From Gammaproteobacteria bacterium (lineage in GTDB: Bacteria; Pseudomonadota; Gammaproteobacteria; Enterobacterales; Alteromonadaceae): a DNA stretch of 64,000 nt. The stretch spans positions 29,614 through 93,613 of the forward strand of contig JAMCRH010000170.1 of NCBI GenBank assembly GCA_023380515.1. The letters are read 5' to 3'. The notes beneath the pieces are model-generated. The model made no database searches and was not told the DNA's origin. It worked only from the letters and a program-made list of their open reading frames with translations. Made by a program: the position numbers and the translations under genes. Within the stretch, counting starts at the first letter, position 1; each line of letters starts with the position of its first letter. Positions 8,281 through 17,461 of this stretch are shown here, piece after piece.

Positions 8281-10371
8281 TTACCAAATTTTAATCCGCA
8301 CGTCTTCATCCCGATACATCGGATCACCCGGTTGCACGTCAAACGCTTGGTAAAACTCAGGCATGTTCGATAATGGCCCTAACACCCGATACTTCCCGGG
8401 AGAGTGCGGACCTACCACAACTTGTCGACGCAAAGCTTCATCCCGGAATTTAATCCGCCAAATCTGGCCCCAGCCGATAAAGAATCGTTGTTCAGGGGTG
8501 AAACCGTCAATGGTTTCACCGCCACTATCACCAAGAGAATTTAAATACCCGCGCAATGCCACATTCAAGCCGCCCAAGTCAGCAATATTCTCACCTAAGC
8601 TGAGTGCGCCCTGTAGATACAAATCATCAATTGGGTTAAAGGCACTAAACTGGTCGATCATTAAGGCAGCACGCTCACGGAATTGCGTCTCATCGTCTGG
8701 GCTCCACCAATCGCGTAAGTTACCTTCGCCATCCGAACGCCGCCCTTGGTCGTCAAAACCATGGGTGATTTCGTGGCCAATCACGGCACCAATTGCGCCA
8801 TAGTTAATTGCATCGTCGGCTGCGACATTAAAAAATGGTGGTTGTAGAATTGCCGCTGGGAAAACGATTTCGTTCATCGTTGAACGGTAATAGGCGTTGA
8901 CCGTTTGTGGCGTCATTCCCCAGTCATACGGGTCGACTTCCTGGCCGAGTCGGCTAATCATGCGGTCATACTCGCACTCAGCTGAGCGGCGCAAGTTACC
9001 AAAAAGGTCGTCTGCGGCAATCGTCAAGCAATCATAATCGCGCCATTTTTCTGGAAAACCAATTTTTGTAGTAAACGTCGCTAACTTAGCATGCGCTTCC
9101 AGTTTTGTTTCGTCGGTCATCCACTCTAAGTCGTCAATTGCTTCTGCGAAGGCAGCAAGAATGTTATCGACCATGACTGCCATGCGTTCCTGTGCTTCTG
9201 GTTGGAAATGTCGATTGACATACTCTTGCCCCACCATAAAGCCAAGCGTACTTTCTACTGTGCTTACAGCGCGACGTTCCCGAGAGCGTTCTTCCTCCAG
9301 CCCCTGTAAAACTCGCCCATAAAAATCAAAACTTAACGCAGCAAAGTCACGACTCAGAATATTGGCGCTGTTACGCAAAACATGGAATTGCAGGTACGCT
9401 TGCCAGTCCGCCATTGAGAACTGCTGATATAAATCGGCAAATGCAGTGAGATAATCCGGCTGCCGCACAACAACTTCATTAATATCCAAACCGGCTGCTG
9501 CAAACATCGTCGCCCAATCAAAACCCGGCGCCTCTTCGGCTAATTCAGTTAAGGTCATTTTGTTATACGACGCCAGCCGGTCTCGGTTCTGAATACGAGT
9601 CCAGTGATGGCGTGCTAAAGCAGTCTCAATGTTAATGATCGACGTTGCCTTTGCCTCGGCGTCGTCCCAGCCCGCCAATTGCCATAACTCTTCAATGAAG
9701 CTTTGATACGCTGCACGCAGTTCTTGATTGCGGGCATCGCTTGCCAAGTAATACTCGCGATCAGGTAAACCTAAACCTGACTGACTAATGGCCGTTATAT
9801 GTTGGTCAGACTGCATTTGATCTTGGCCGACGCTCACATTAAACGGTGTACCAGCGCGATAACGTTGTTGTTGCCCCCAATAGGTTGCAAGATCAGCATG
9901 TGACTCCAGCGCTTGAATCCGAGCGAAGTCTTCAGCGAGTGGGTTGATGCCGCGTGCCTCGATCGTGTCTTCATCCATAAACGAACGATAGAGATCGCGA
10001 ATCTTCTGCACGTCTGAACCTTGCTCGGCCGTCGTCGAGGCAAACTCCTGAACAATTTCGAGGACATGCGCTTCAGCTTGTTCACGAAGCTCATCAAAAC
10101 TGCCCCAGCGCGCCCGATCAGCTGGGATTTGGGTATTCTCTAACCAACCACCGTTGACATAACGAAAGAAATTCTCCCGAGGGCTTACACTTGTATCCAT
10201 GTTGTTTATCTCAACCCCTGAGCGCAGCGCTTGCTGCTCTGCGGTACTGCTCATTTGCGCAGCAGTGTGTTGGGTTGCTGACGAGCCATTCGTCGGAGTC
10301 TCCCCGTCAGTGCAGCCGGTTACACCAAGCGCTAGCGCAACACTTGCTGCAATCATGGTTACTTTATTCAT
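8281..10371 (-). CDS. M13 (neprilysin/PepO family) zinc endopeptidase lipoprotein
   Basis: A 696-residue metallopeptidase with a lipoprotein signal (VALALGVTGC, lipid cysteine at 20), so probably anchored in the periplasm or outer membrane. The zinc site HEITH is at residues 533-537 inside VIGHEITHGFDDQGR. The third ligand region is ENIADLGGLNVA, and the NAYYRSTMNEIVFPAAILQPPFF block is diagnostic for M13. The last residue is the usual C-terminal tryptophan (VRIKIW). An AGGAAGAG ribosome site precedes the ATG. M13 enzymes cut peptides of moderate length. It sits in a run of amino acid and peptide catabolic genes. Intact and typical in length. Confidence 0.94.
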   Translation of the reverse strand: MNKVTMIAASVALALGVTGCTDGETPTNGSSATQHTAAQMSSTAEQQALRSGVEINNMDTSVSPRENFFRYVNGGWLENTQIPADRARWGSFDELREQAEAHVLEIVQEFASTTAEQGSDVQKIRDLYRSFMDEDTIEARGINPLAEDFARIQALESHADLATYWGQQQRYRAGTPFNVSVGQDQMQSDQHITAISQSGLGLPDREYYLASDARNQELRAAYQSFIEELWQLAGWDDAEAKATSIINIETALARHHWTRIQNRDRLASYNKMTLTELAEEAPGFDWATMFAAAGLDINEVVVRQPDYLTAFADLYQQFSMADWQAYLQFHVLRNSANILSRDFAALSFDFYGRVLQGLEEERSRERRAVSTVESTLGFMVGQEYVNRHFQPEAQERMAVMVDNILAAFAEAIDDLEWMTDETKLEAHAKLATFTTKIGFPEKWRDYDCLTIAADDLFGNLRRSAECEYDRMISRLGQEVDPYDWGMTPQTVNAYYRSTMNEIVFPAAILQPPFFNVAADDAINYGAIGAVIGHEITHGFDDQGRRSDGEGNLRDWWSPDDETQFRERAALMIDQFSAFNPIDDLYLQGALSLGENIADLGGLNVALRGYLNSLGDSGGETIDGFTPEQRFFIGWGQIWRIKFRDEALRRQVVVGPHSPGKYRVLGPLSNMPEFYQAFDVQPGDPMYRDEDVRIKIW

Positions 10372-10542
10372 GAACGTTCTCTTCCTGTTGATTATTTATT
10401 CAATTTCAAATATCTGAAATCTTTGCTAACAGCAGTCTCAGCGAAGTCGAAACAAACTGTCGAGTCTTTGGCGGTCAACGGGTACGGATATGCGACTAAT
10501 GCAGCACCTTTGTTCATTGTCCGAGCAATGAACATTAATACC

Positions 10543-10602
10543 GCGGTAACTATGGCGGTAACTATGGCGATAACTAGGGCGATAACTAGGGCGATAACTA
10601 GG
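10543..10602. repeat. Five tandem copies of a 12-bp unit
   Basis: Two copies of GCGGTAACTATG (10543-10566) are followed by three copies of GCGATAACTAGG (10567-10602). The last copy overlaps the stop codon (CTA at 10598-10600 on the plus strand) of the lipoprotein gene read on the minus strand, so the array forms its immediate 3' untranslated region. The unit length is a multiple of three, so it also reads as a four-residue repeat in an open plus-strand frame that has no other sign of coding. Confidence 0.95.
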
Positions 10603-10975
10603 GCCGCGAATACGCCGGAAACTCGTGAATTTGAATATCGTAGTCTTGTAACAAGGCTCGGGAATTAAAATACAGCGTTAGAGACAGCATCCGGGTGCTG
10701 CCATCGCTAGCACCAGTTTGTCCGACATAGGTATAGTTGTACCAAAGTGCGTCACCGGTCTGCCCTTGGGAGGAAGGTGTCCCCCACCAGCGTTGAATGT
10801 CTTGGATTTGTGTTTGATCAATCTGCAGTACCCGTTCGACATTGTCATAGGTTATTTCTGCAAGTGGCATTACTCGCTGCGAGCTTTGGCTTTGACCTCC
10901 GGGCGTGTTGTCCGTGCTAGCACAGGCGCTCAAAAGCAGAACTGCGAAAATAGCTAGTATTGTCAGTTGTTTCAT
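10598..10975 (-). CDS. Small hypothetical lipoprotein
   Basis: A 125-residue protein with a lipoprotein signal, FAVLLLSAC, lipid cysteine at 18. The mature part has a polar linker, then a compact domain with VLQIDQTQIQDIQRWWGTP and ALWYNYTYVG. The pattern of an early helix, a GTP turn and a WYY strand recalls the BamE/SmpA fold, but the similarity is too weak to name it. It has a strong AAGGAG ribosome site and lies 23 bases after the DUF192 gene on the same strand, so it probably ends the waaA-kdkA-DUF192 transcript. The 12-bp repeat array begins at its stop codon. Confidence 0.75.
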   Translation of the reverse strand: MKQLTILAIFAVLLLSACASTDNTPGGQSQSSQRVMPLAEITYDNVERVLQIDQTQIQDIQRWWGTPSSQGQTGDALWYNYTYVGQTGASDGSTRMLSLTLYFNSRALLQDYDIQIHEFPAYSRP

Positions 10976-10998
10976 CTAGAACTCCTTGCTTGCAAATG

Positions 10999-11568
10999 TT
11001 AGTCGTGCGCCAGCAAAGCTCGCAACGGGGTTTTACAATCCTGCTGGTACACTTGGTCACCTGCAGCAACTTGCCATTCTTCAAAGTGGCCCGCATTCAC
11101 TTCTAAAGCCATTCGAAATACTTGCGTCGCTGGGTAATTGCGACAACGCCCAGGAAAAATACTACGACACGGTTCCATTGTCAGAATCTCATTAATCACG
11201 CCTTCTTTATCGATGTAGGCAATATCCAATGGAATTAACGTCTTGTACATCCAGAACGCGCGTAAGCCATCGTTCGGATAGACAAATAACATACCCGCAT
11301 TAGTGGGCAGCGACTTGCGCTCCATCAACCCCCGCGCTCGGGTGTCGGCATTGAGCGCTAACTCAACCGTGAGCTGCACGTTCTCGCTGCCAATCAAACA
11401 CACCTGCAGTGTGTCAAGTCCTGACTCAGCCGTCGCTGTTGCCACTGAATCTGTAGCGTGCGCGGTTGTACTCAACAGCGATGATACGCAAATTACTAGA
11501 CCGCAACTAAACAGTGACAAACGAGAGTTTAGCCATTGCCGGTGCCTAATCATTGCTTGGGTATTCAT
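10999..11568 (-). CDS. DUF192 family exported protein
   Basis: A 189-residue protein. After a long N-region and hydrophobic stretch (LSLFSCGLVICVSSLLSTTAHA) it has the DUF192 domain: VELALNADTRARGLMERKSL, GMLFVYPNDGLRAFWMYKTLIPLDIAYID, and the C-terminal VFRMALEVNAG. DUF192 proteins are small beta-barrel proteins of unknown function, usually exported. I choose the ATG at 11566-11568 because GGAG lies at the right distance; an ATG seven codons upstream has none. The start overlaps the end of kdkA by 23 bases, so the two are translationally coupled. There is no catalytic assignment. Confidence 0.8.
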   Translation of the reverse strand: MNTQAMIRHRQWLNSRLSLFSCGLVICVSSLLSTTAHATDSVATATAESGLDTLQVCLIGSENVQLTVELALNADTRARGLMERKSLPTNAGMLFVYPNDGLRAFWMYKTLIPLDIAYIDKEGVINEILTMEPCRSIFPGRCRNYPATQVFRMALEVNAGHFEEWQVAAGDQVYQQDCKTPLRALLAHD

Positions 11569-12343
11569 TTTCGTCTCCATCACCCGCAACGTATCCCTGT
11601 ATCAAGTGCTGCCAATCCGCAGAGTTAAAATAGAATGGTTTCGCCTGAGCGGCGAACTTTTGTTGTTCTTTCTCCAATGAACGATGCAAGCGCTCTAAAT
11701 TCTGCACTTGCCAGCGCCCAGGGGAACGAAATTCACAACGGTCAAAATCTATGACCCATACTTTGTCGCAGCGTTCAGCCCGTTGCAATAAGATATTGTG
11801 GCAATTCAAATCACTGTGGTACACACCGGTTTGATGAAATCGAGCGATTGTGGCACCGATACGATGCCATTGTTCTGCTGGCAGAGTTTGCTCTTGTAAG
11901 CACTGGAAAAGATCCTGACTATGCGGAATCCGCTCAATCAGAATATCAGCTTGGTAAGTCAATCCTCGCTTCTTCTGATAAGCAGCGATCGGCTTCGGCA
12001 CCGGTAAACCTAAATGGTACATTCGCCACAACAATTCGAGCTCCTGAAAACTACGCGTTTTCATGACTCCCGTGTAGAAAAACAGGTCGCGTAATAATTT
12101 CCCCGGCAAACCACCCCGATAATAATGCCGTAACACCCACTCCTGTTCACCACAACGCACGAAATAAACCGTATTGCGGCCTTTCGATTGCCCAGTAATG
12201 GCTTGTTGTTCTCGCCAGAAGTTTGCCGAGAACCATGCTCGTAATTCAGTGTGGTCACTGACATTTGCATCTGCATCAGGGGTCACCAAGAAACGCTCGC
12301 CAGCCTGCCCCCGACGTTGAATTAAATTGTTCTGGTTATTCAT
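11546..12343 (-). CDS. kdkA: KdkA, 3-deoxy-D-manno-octulosonate (Kdo) kinase
   Basis: This kinase phosphorylates the first Kdo of the LPS inner core at position 4, on the cytoplasmic face of the inner membrane. It has a protein-kinase-like fold. Visible are the family block LRHYYRGGLPGKLLRDL, the catalytic loop VYHSDLNCHNILL (HxDLxxxN) and the metal-binding VIDFDRC. The length of 265 residues agrees with the Haemophilus enzyme of about 240. The start is ATG 12341-12343, overlapping the waaA stop by 8 bases; a TTG nine codons upstream (12370) is an alternative. Being coupled to waaA fits the pathway: WaaA adds Kdo and KdkA phosphorylates it. Enterics lack this gene. Confidence 0.92.
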   Translation of the reverse strand: MNNQNNLIQRRGQAGERFLVTPDADANVSDHTELRAWFSANFWREQQAITGQSKGRNTVYFVRCGEQEWVLRHYYRGGLPGKLLRDLFFYTGVMKTRSFQELELLWRMYHLGLPVPKPIAAYQKKRGLTYQADILIERIPHSQDLFQCLQEQTLPAEQWHRIGATIARFHQTGVYHSDLNCHNILLQRAERCDKVWVIDFDRCEFRSPGRWQVQNLERLHRSLEKEQQKFAAQAKPFYFNSADWQHLIQGYVAGDGDENEYPSND

Positions 12344-13658
12344 CTCCGCTGCGCTCCAGAAAGTCGTCAATCAAATCAAGATAGCGATCCGTTGCACCTT
12401 CATGCTGAGCAAACAAACTTTGTGCATGTGCGGTTTTTAGCTGGGCATTTTCATCGTCCAACAGTCTCTCTAAGACAAGGTCTAACTGGTCGTCTGCCGT
12501 CACCCAATTCACTGCTTCTAAGCTATCAAGCTGGTCATACACCTCTTGGAAATTAAATACATGGGTTCCAGAAACGATCGGCACAGCTAACGCAAGCGGC
12601 TCAAGCGGGTTATGCCCACCGCGGGTTATCAAACTACCCCCGACAAAAGCGACATTAGCGACTCCGTACCAAAGCATTAATTCACCCATCGTGTCAGCCA
12701 GTAATACCTGAGTTGTTGGTAGAACAGGTACACCGGCACTGCGGCGAACATATTTGAACCCACGCTGTTCCACCAGCTCGGCCACCGCCTGAAACCGCTC
12801 TTGATGACGCGGAACAAGAATGAACAACGCAGTTGGATGCTGCTTTAAAACACTCGTAAAGGCTTTGAGCAATTGTACTTCCTCGCCCTCATGCGTACTG
12901 CCGGCAGTGATAATCGGCCGTTCGCCAAACAGCGCCTTATAATCTTTAATCTCGTTTCTTAGTTTCTCCGAGCAGCTGATATCAAATTTCAGGTTACCGA
13001 CGACATCGACCTTATCTGCCGGCACACCAATACGCTGAAAACGTTGTGCCGCACTCTCCGTTTGCGCACCGCAAAAATCTAGCGCTCCCCATACTTGTTT
13101 AAACAACCAATCCAAGCGCACATAACCGCGCATCGATTGTTCTGACATCCTGCCATTAACCAATACAATAGGGGTCTTGCGACGGCGACACTGGTGCACT
13201 AAGTTTGGCCATAACTCCGTTTCCAAGACAACAATCGAAAGGGGCTTGGCCTGGTTGAGAAAACGACTTACTGCGGTCGGCGTATCAATTGGCAAATAAC
13301 AATGAAAAGCGCGTGCAGCAAACGTTTTTTCTATTAATTCGGAAGCCGTCGGGGTCATGCTTGTAATGATGACTGGTGTATGCGGGTGGCGTTGTATAAA
13401 ACGTTGGATCATTGCTCGTGCTGCCAAAAACTCACCAACTGAAACACAGTGAAAAACGACACCGCCGCAATACCTATCAGGAATCTTGTGTTTACCAAAA
13501 CGCTCATCTAAACGCGCACGGTAGGCAGGGTTGCGTCGTCCCTGTCGCCAGAAATAAAGTAGAATCAACGGAGTAAACAAGTAGAGTAAGCCGCTATACA
13601 GTGCCAAGCTCCATCGGGTAAATTGCGGCTGTGCTGTTGCGCTCGTATTTTCTGTCAT
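12336..13658 (-). CDS. waaA: WaaA (KdtA), Kdo transferase
   Basis: A glycosyltransferase that adds Kdo to lipid IV-A at the inner membrane. The 440-residue product has an N-terminal membrane anchor (YSGLLYLFTPLILLYFW), then the conserved RLDERFG motif with the catalytic glutamate region. TETELWPN-like and NGRMSE motifs (VVLETELWPNLVHQCRRR; VLVNGRMSEQS) follow, then TAGSTHEGEE, and GGHNPLEPLALAVPIVSG near the C-terminus. I start at the ATG 13656-13658 with AAGGA eight bases upstream; an upstream open extension of 54 codons lacks homology. The partner kdkA suggests a single phosphorylated Kdo, as in Haemophilus and Vibrio, which would make this enzyme monofunctional. That last point is inference. 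Confidence 0.94.
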   Translation of the reverse strand: MTENTSATAQPQFTRWSLALYSGLLYLFTPLILLYFWRQGRRNPAYRARLDERFGKHKIPDRYCGGVVFHCVSVGEFLAARAMIQRFIQRHPHTPVIITSMTPTASELIEKTFAARAFHCYLPIDTPTAVSRFLNQAKPLSIVVLETELWPNLVHQCRRRKTPIVLVNGRMSEQSMRGYVRLDWLFKQVWGALDFCGAQTESAAQRFQRIGVPADKVDVVGNLKFDISCSEKLRNEIKDYKALFGERPIITAGSTHEGEEVQLLKAFTSVLKQHPTALFILVPRHQERFQAVAELVEQRGFKYVRRSAGVPVLPTTQVLLADTMGELMLWYGVANVAFVGGSLITRGGHNPLEPLALAVPIVSGTHVFNFQEVYDQLDSLEAVNWVTADDQLDLVLERLLDDENAQLKTAHAQSLFAQHEGATDRYLDLIDDFLERSGDE

Positions 13659-13807
13659 GAACCCATTCCTTCGAAAAACTGCGCTTATCTTGCCAGAATT
13701 TAACAATCCATGCGAAACCATAAACGAAAAAGTCTTGGAATTTATTTCACAGGCGCTGCGCAACAGATTATAGTTTGTGGAGTTTTCTAAGGATCGTAGA
13801 CAAAAAG

Positions 13808-14758
13808 ATGGAAGTTCCAAACAAAAAGCGCCAACTTGACGTATTTAAACATCTTCGCATCACTGCCATTGGTGGTGGCCACGGGCTTGGGCGCTTGATG
13901 TCCACCCTTGCATTTATGAAGCGTCGCTTAGTTGGTGTGGTCGCCACCACGGACAACGGCGGCTCAACCGGTAAACTGCGCGCTGCCAACCATTGCATTG
14001 CTTGGGGTGATATCCGTAATTGCATGTCGCAAATTGCTGACCAGCCACTGGCTGCTGAGGTTTTAAACTATCGCTTTGCAGAAGGCTCAGACCTTGACGG
14101 TCATAGCCTTGGCAACCTTTTACTGTACTGTCTTGACGAACTTTCTGCACGTCCTCTCGACGGTATCGAATTGCTCAGTCGGTTATTAAAAGTACCGAAT
14201 CGCATTCTGCCCATGTCAGAAACGCCAACCGACTTAGTTGCAGAGATCAGCCCCGACTTGACCTGTTTTGGTGAGCTGTATGTCGATCGTTTAATTTCAA
14301 TGCCGCAACGTATGAGCCTTTCGCCTGCGGTACAAGCAACCCCGGAAGTCCTCATCCATATTCAACAGAGTGACTATATTATTTTAGGGCCCGGTAGTTT
14401 TCTAACGTCCGTACTACCACCTCTATTGGTCGCTGAAATAACGCAAGCAATCGCGAATTCTCCTGCAAAAGTCATTTTTATTGATAATCTCGTTGCTGAG
14501 CCAAGCCCTGCCGGTCAATTACCACTCGCCGCTCGATTGCAATGGCTCGAAAAGCAATTAGGTTACCAACTGATCGACATAGTGATTAGCCCGCAGGAAA
14601 GGAATCTTGATTTAGGATTACCTGTAGTGAACGGCGTAACAGCAGATCCTCAACTTGCGCATCGTCATCATAGTGAGAGCTTATTGAACGCTGTTCGCCA
14701 AGCCATTGATTATTTATCGACGCAATCCACACCCTGCCGAATTTCGGAGAGCATGTAA
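13808..14758 (+). CDS. YvcK/YbhK-like (CofD superfamily) protein
   Basis: A 316-residue cytoplasmic protein of the CofD-like superfamily that includes B. subtilis YvcK and E. coli YbhK, which bind UDP-sugars; YvcK is needed for growth on gluconeogenic substrates. The nucleotide-binding GGGHGLGRLM near the start, the TTDNGGSTGKLR motif, GDIRNCMSQIAD, SLGNLLLYCLDEL and LGPGSFLTSVLPPLLV are all present. It is divergent from waaA and ends two bases before the next gene, so it is the first gene of a string with two exported peptidases. I take the ATG at 13808; a TTG eleven codons upstream is possible because its AAGGA signal is poorly spaced for the ATG. Function here is unproven. Confidence 0.85.
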   Translation: MEVPNKKRQLDVFKHLRITAIGGGHGLGRLMSTLAFMKRRLVGVVATTDNGGSTGKLRAANHCIAWGDIRNCMSQIADQPLAAEVLNYRFAEGSDLDGHSLGNLLLYCLDELSARPLDGIELLSRLLKVPNRILPMSETPTDLVAEISPDLTCFGELYVDRLISMPQRMSLSPAVQATPEVLIHIQQSDYIILGPGSFLTSVLPPLLVAEITQAIANSPAKVIFIDNLVAEPSPAGQLPLAARLQWLEKQLGYQLIDIVISPQERNLDLGLPVVNGVTADPQLAHRHHSESLLNAVRQAIDYLSTQSTPCRISESM

Positions 14759-14760
14759 TT

Positions 14761-17448
14761 ATGAAAACAACGATAAGCTTAGTCGCGCTCGCGATTGTCG
14801 CTAGCATCAGTACTAGCGCAGCGACCGTCAGCGCCAGCGAAACAGTGCCGACATGGCCTGCTGCGACCTATCAGCAAACCCCGACCATCGAACAAGTACT
14901 TGGCTACCCCGCGGGCACGCGCGTCTCCTCACCTGAACAAATTAGTCGTTACTTCGAAGCGCTGGCACAAGCGCATCCTGACCAAGTTAAACTCGTTCCC
15001 TATGGTGAAACTTGGCAAGGTCGTCCCCTCTTTTACGCAGTCATCGGCAGCAAAGAGAACATTGCACGGTTAGACGAAATTGAAGCAGGCATGCGTTCTT
15101 TGGCAGACCCGCGCACACTCAATGAACGCCAAGCTCAGCAGCTAATGAATAATTTGCCGGCCAGCGTCTGGATAGCAAACAGTGTGCATGGCAATGAAAT
15201 ATCGCCGGCAGAAGCATCCATGGTCACCGCCTTTCATTTATTGAGTTCAGCTGATGAACGCACACAAAGCATGCTCAATAACACCTTGGTTTATCTCGAC
15301 CCATTACAAAACCCAGACGGTCGCGCCCGTTTTGTCAGTCGCTTTTATGCCACAATAGGGCTTGAACCTTCAGATGATCGCATATCTGCAGAGCATAATG
15401 AGCCATGGCCGAATGGTCGCACCAATCACTACTTGTTCGACATGAACCGCGATTGGTTAGCGTTGACGCAACCTGAAACTCGTGGTCGGATTGCGGCTCA
15501 TCTACAAACCTTTCCGCTAATTTTTGTCGATTCCCACGAAATGGGTGGCGACCTGCCGTATTACTTTACGCCCGAAGCACACCCATTTAATCCGTTCATC
15601 ACCAGCGAGCAGCGTGAAGGCCTCAACTGGGTTGGCGAACATAACGCGACGCTCTTTGACCAATTTGGTTATGACTATTTTACCCGCGAAATCTTCGATG
15701 CTTTTTACCCGGGCTATGGCGCCAGTTGGCCGCTCTATCAAGGCAGTTTAGCCATGACCTATGAAATGGGTTCAGCGCGCGGGCATCACTTCCGTACCCG
15801 CGAAGGTGAAATCCTAACCTATGCAGATGGCGTTCAACAAAACTTCGTCGCGTTTATGGCCACCATCGAAACCGCTTCAGAGCGCCGTCGCGAGTTGCTG
15901 AACCGTTTCTATCAGTATCGTCAAAGTGGCATTGAAAAAGGCAGTCGTGGCGATGTTCGCAGCTATATTTTCCCCAATCAACGAGACATCGCGGGTAATC
16001 GCAAACTAGCCGCGCTATTGAGCGAACAAGGCATTGAAGTGGGTCAAGCGCAAGCCAACTTCCGCGCCTGTGGTAACCAGTATGCCGAAGGTGCATATAT
16101 CGTTCAGGCTGCACAGCCAACTTACCATCTTATCCGCACCCTCCTCGACCAACATGTACCCATGGATGCTGATTTCATCAAAGAGCAGGAGCGTTTGCGC
16201 GCGAATAATCTGCCTGATCAAATCTATGATGTCACCGCCTGGTCATTACCATTAATGTTCAACGTTGAGATGGATATCTGTAATCAACAACCACGTGTAG
16301 CCGTTAACGAAGTTTCCAGCGACCGTATTGTCGCTGGTAAAGTTAACAATGCCGATGCCGCGTTCGGTTTTGCAGTGGCTTGGGGCGACATGAATAGCGG
16401 CCGTTTACTGACTGCCGCATTACGTGAAGGTTTATTAGTACGCAGTTCAGACCTGAGCTTTAAACATGCCAAGGGCACCACTTACCCGGCCGGTAGTTTA
16501 ATTATTCCACGTGCCGGCAATCCAGAAAACCTGAATGAAATTCTGACACGAATTGCGACCGACAGCGGCGCCCACGTTGACGGCCTTGATAAAAGTTGGA
16601 TGCAAGATGGTCCAAACGTTGGTTCTGCTAACGTGCAACGGATGTTCGCACCGAATATCGCGATGGCGTGGGACGTACCGACTAACGTACTCAGTGCTGG
16701 TAGTACACGCTTTATCATCGAGCGCGAGTTTAATTACCCGGTAACGGCGATTCGCCCTGATCGTCTGAGCTGGGAAGATCTCAGTCGTTACAATGTGATT
16801 ATTTTACCCGCTACAGCCGGCGGCAATTATGAGCAATTCCTCGGTAATCAAGGTCGTGAGAACCTACGCCAATGGATTCAGCGCGGCGGTGTCTTAATTA
16901 CTTTAGGAAACGCAACTCGCTTCGCAATCTCTGGCGGTCAACCATTACTCAACAGTGCGCTTGAGAAAAAAGCCCAACTCGACGACGTTGCTGCAAAACC
17001 AGCAGGGAGTCGCGTCAGCGGTGCGATTATTTCCGGCCATGACGATCACTTGCGCTATCTTCGCGATCCTGACGCGGGTCCAGATTGGGTATCAGGCGTT
17101 ATTACCCGTGCCGAAGTCGATCAAGAGCATTGGCTGACTGCGGGTATTCATACACAACTGCACACCATGTTCATCGGTAGCGATATCTATACACCACTGC
17201 GGATTAATGATGGCCGTAATGTGGTGAATTATGCTAGTAAAGACAATGTCTTAGCCAGTGGCTTTATGTGGCCAGAGAACCATGAACAAATCGCTCATAA
17301 ACCCTTGGTCATGGTGCAAAATCATGGCCGCGGTATGGTCATTAGCTTTACTCAAGAGCCAAATTTCCGTGCCTACTTAGATGGTCAACAGGTGCTGTTG
17401 ATGAATGCGATTTTCCGTGCGGCTGCGCACGCACGACCGCTTCGATAA
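14761..17448 (+). CDS. Exported M14 family zinc carboxypeptidase-like protein
   Basis: An 895-residue exported protein with a signal peptide (MKTTISLVALAIVASISTSAATVSA). The M14 domain spans about residues 50-380. Zinc ligands are visible as H143 and E146 in SVHGNEIS and H259 in FVDSHEMGG; the catalytic glutamate is probably in MTYEMGSARG near 337. The remaining 500 residues form a C-terminal region with a glutamine-amidotransferase-like look (VIILPATAGGNYEQFL, RGGVLITLGNATRFA). This architecture is common in large M14 proteins of marine Gammaproteobacteria. The start is two bases after the YvcK-like stop, with GGAG inside the upstream gene, so it is translationally linked. It likely removes residues from peptides outside the cytoplasm. 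Confidence 0.9.
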   Translation: MKTTISLVALAIVASISTSAATVSASETVPTWPAATYQQTPTIEQVLGYPAGTRVSSPEQISRYFEALAQAHPDQVKLVPYGETWQGRPLFYAVIGSKENIARLDEIEAGMRSLADPRTLNERQAQQLMNNLPASVWIANSVHGNEISPAEASMVTAFHLLSSADERTQSMLNNTLVYLDPLQNPDGRARFVSRFYATIGLEPSDDRISAEHNEPWPNGRTNHYLFDMNRDWLALTQPETRGRIAAHLQTFPLIFVDSHEMGGDLPYYFTPEAHPFNPFITSEQREGLNWVGEHNATLFDQFGYDYFTREIFDAFYPGYGASWPLYQGSLAMTYEMGSARGHHFRTREGEILTYADGVQQNFVAFMATIETASERRRELLNRFYQYRQSGIEKGSRGDVRSYIFPNQRDIAGNRKLAALLSEQGIEVGQAQANFRACGNQYAEGAYIVQAAQPTYHLIRTLLDQHVPMDADFIKEQERLRANNLPDQIYDVTAWSLPLMFNVEMDICNQQPRVAVNEVSSDRIVAGKVNNADAAFGFAVAWGDMNSGRLLTAALREGLLVRSSDLSFKHAKGTTYPAGSLIIPRAGNPENLNEILTRIATDSGAHVDGLDKSWMQDGPNVGSANVQRMFAPNIAMAWDVPTNVLSAGSTRFIIEREFNYPVTAIRPDRLSWEDLSRYNVIILPATAGGNYEQFLGNQGRENLRQWIQRGGVLITLGNATRFAISGGQPLLNSALEKKAQLDDVAAKPAGSRVSGAIISGHDDHLRYLRDPDAGPDWVSGVITRAEVDQEHWLTAGIHTQLHTMFIGSDIYTPLRINDGRNVVNYASKDNVLASGFMWPENHEQIAHKPLVMVQNHGRGMVISFTQEPNFRAYLDGQQVLLMNAIFRAAAHARPLR

Positions 17449-17461
17449 GAGGATTTTTGCA

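Noticed and set aside
10423..10668. Plus-strand open frame whose end encodes a repeated four-residue motif across the 12-bp array
   Set aside because: The repeat pattern comes from the unit length being a multiple of three. There is no ribosome site, the frame overlaps the lipoprotein gene antisense, and the rest of the peptide shows no coding character.
13659..13820. 54-codon N-terminal extension of waaA
   Set aside because: It crosses the divergent promoter region and the start of the neighbouring gene. The membrane anchor and the AAGGA site both favour the ATG at 13658.
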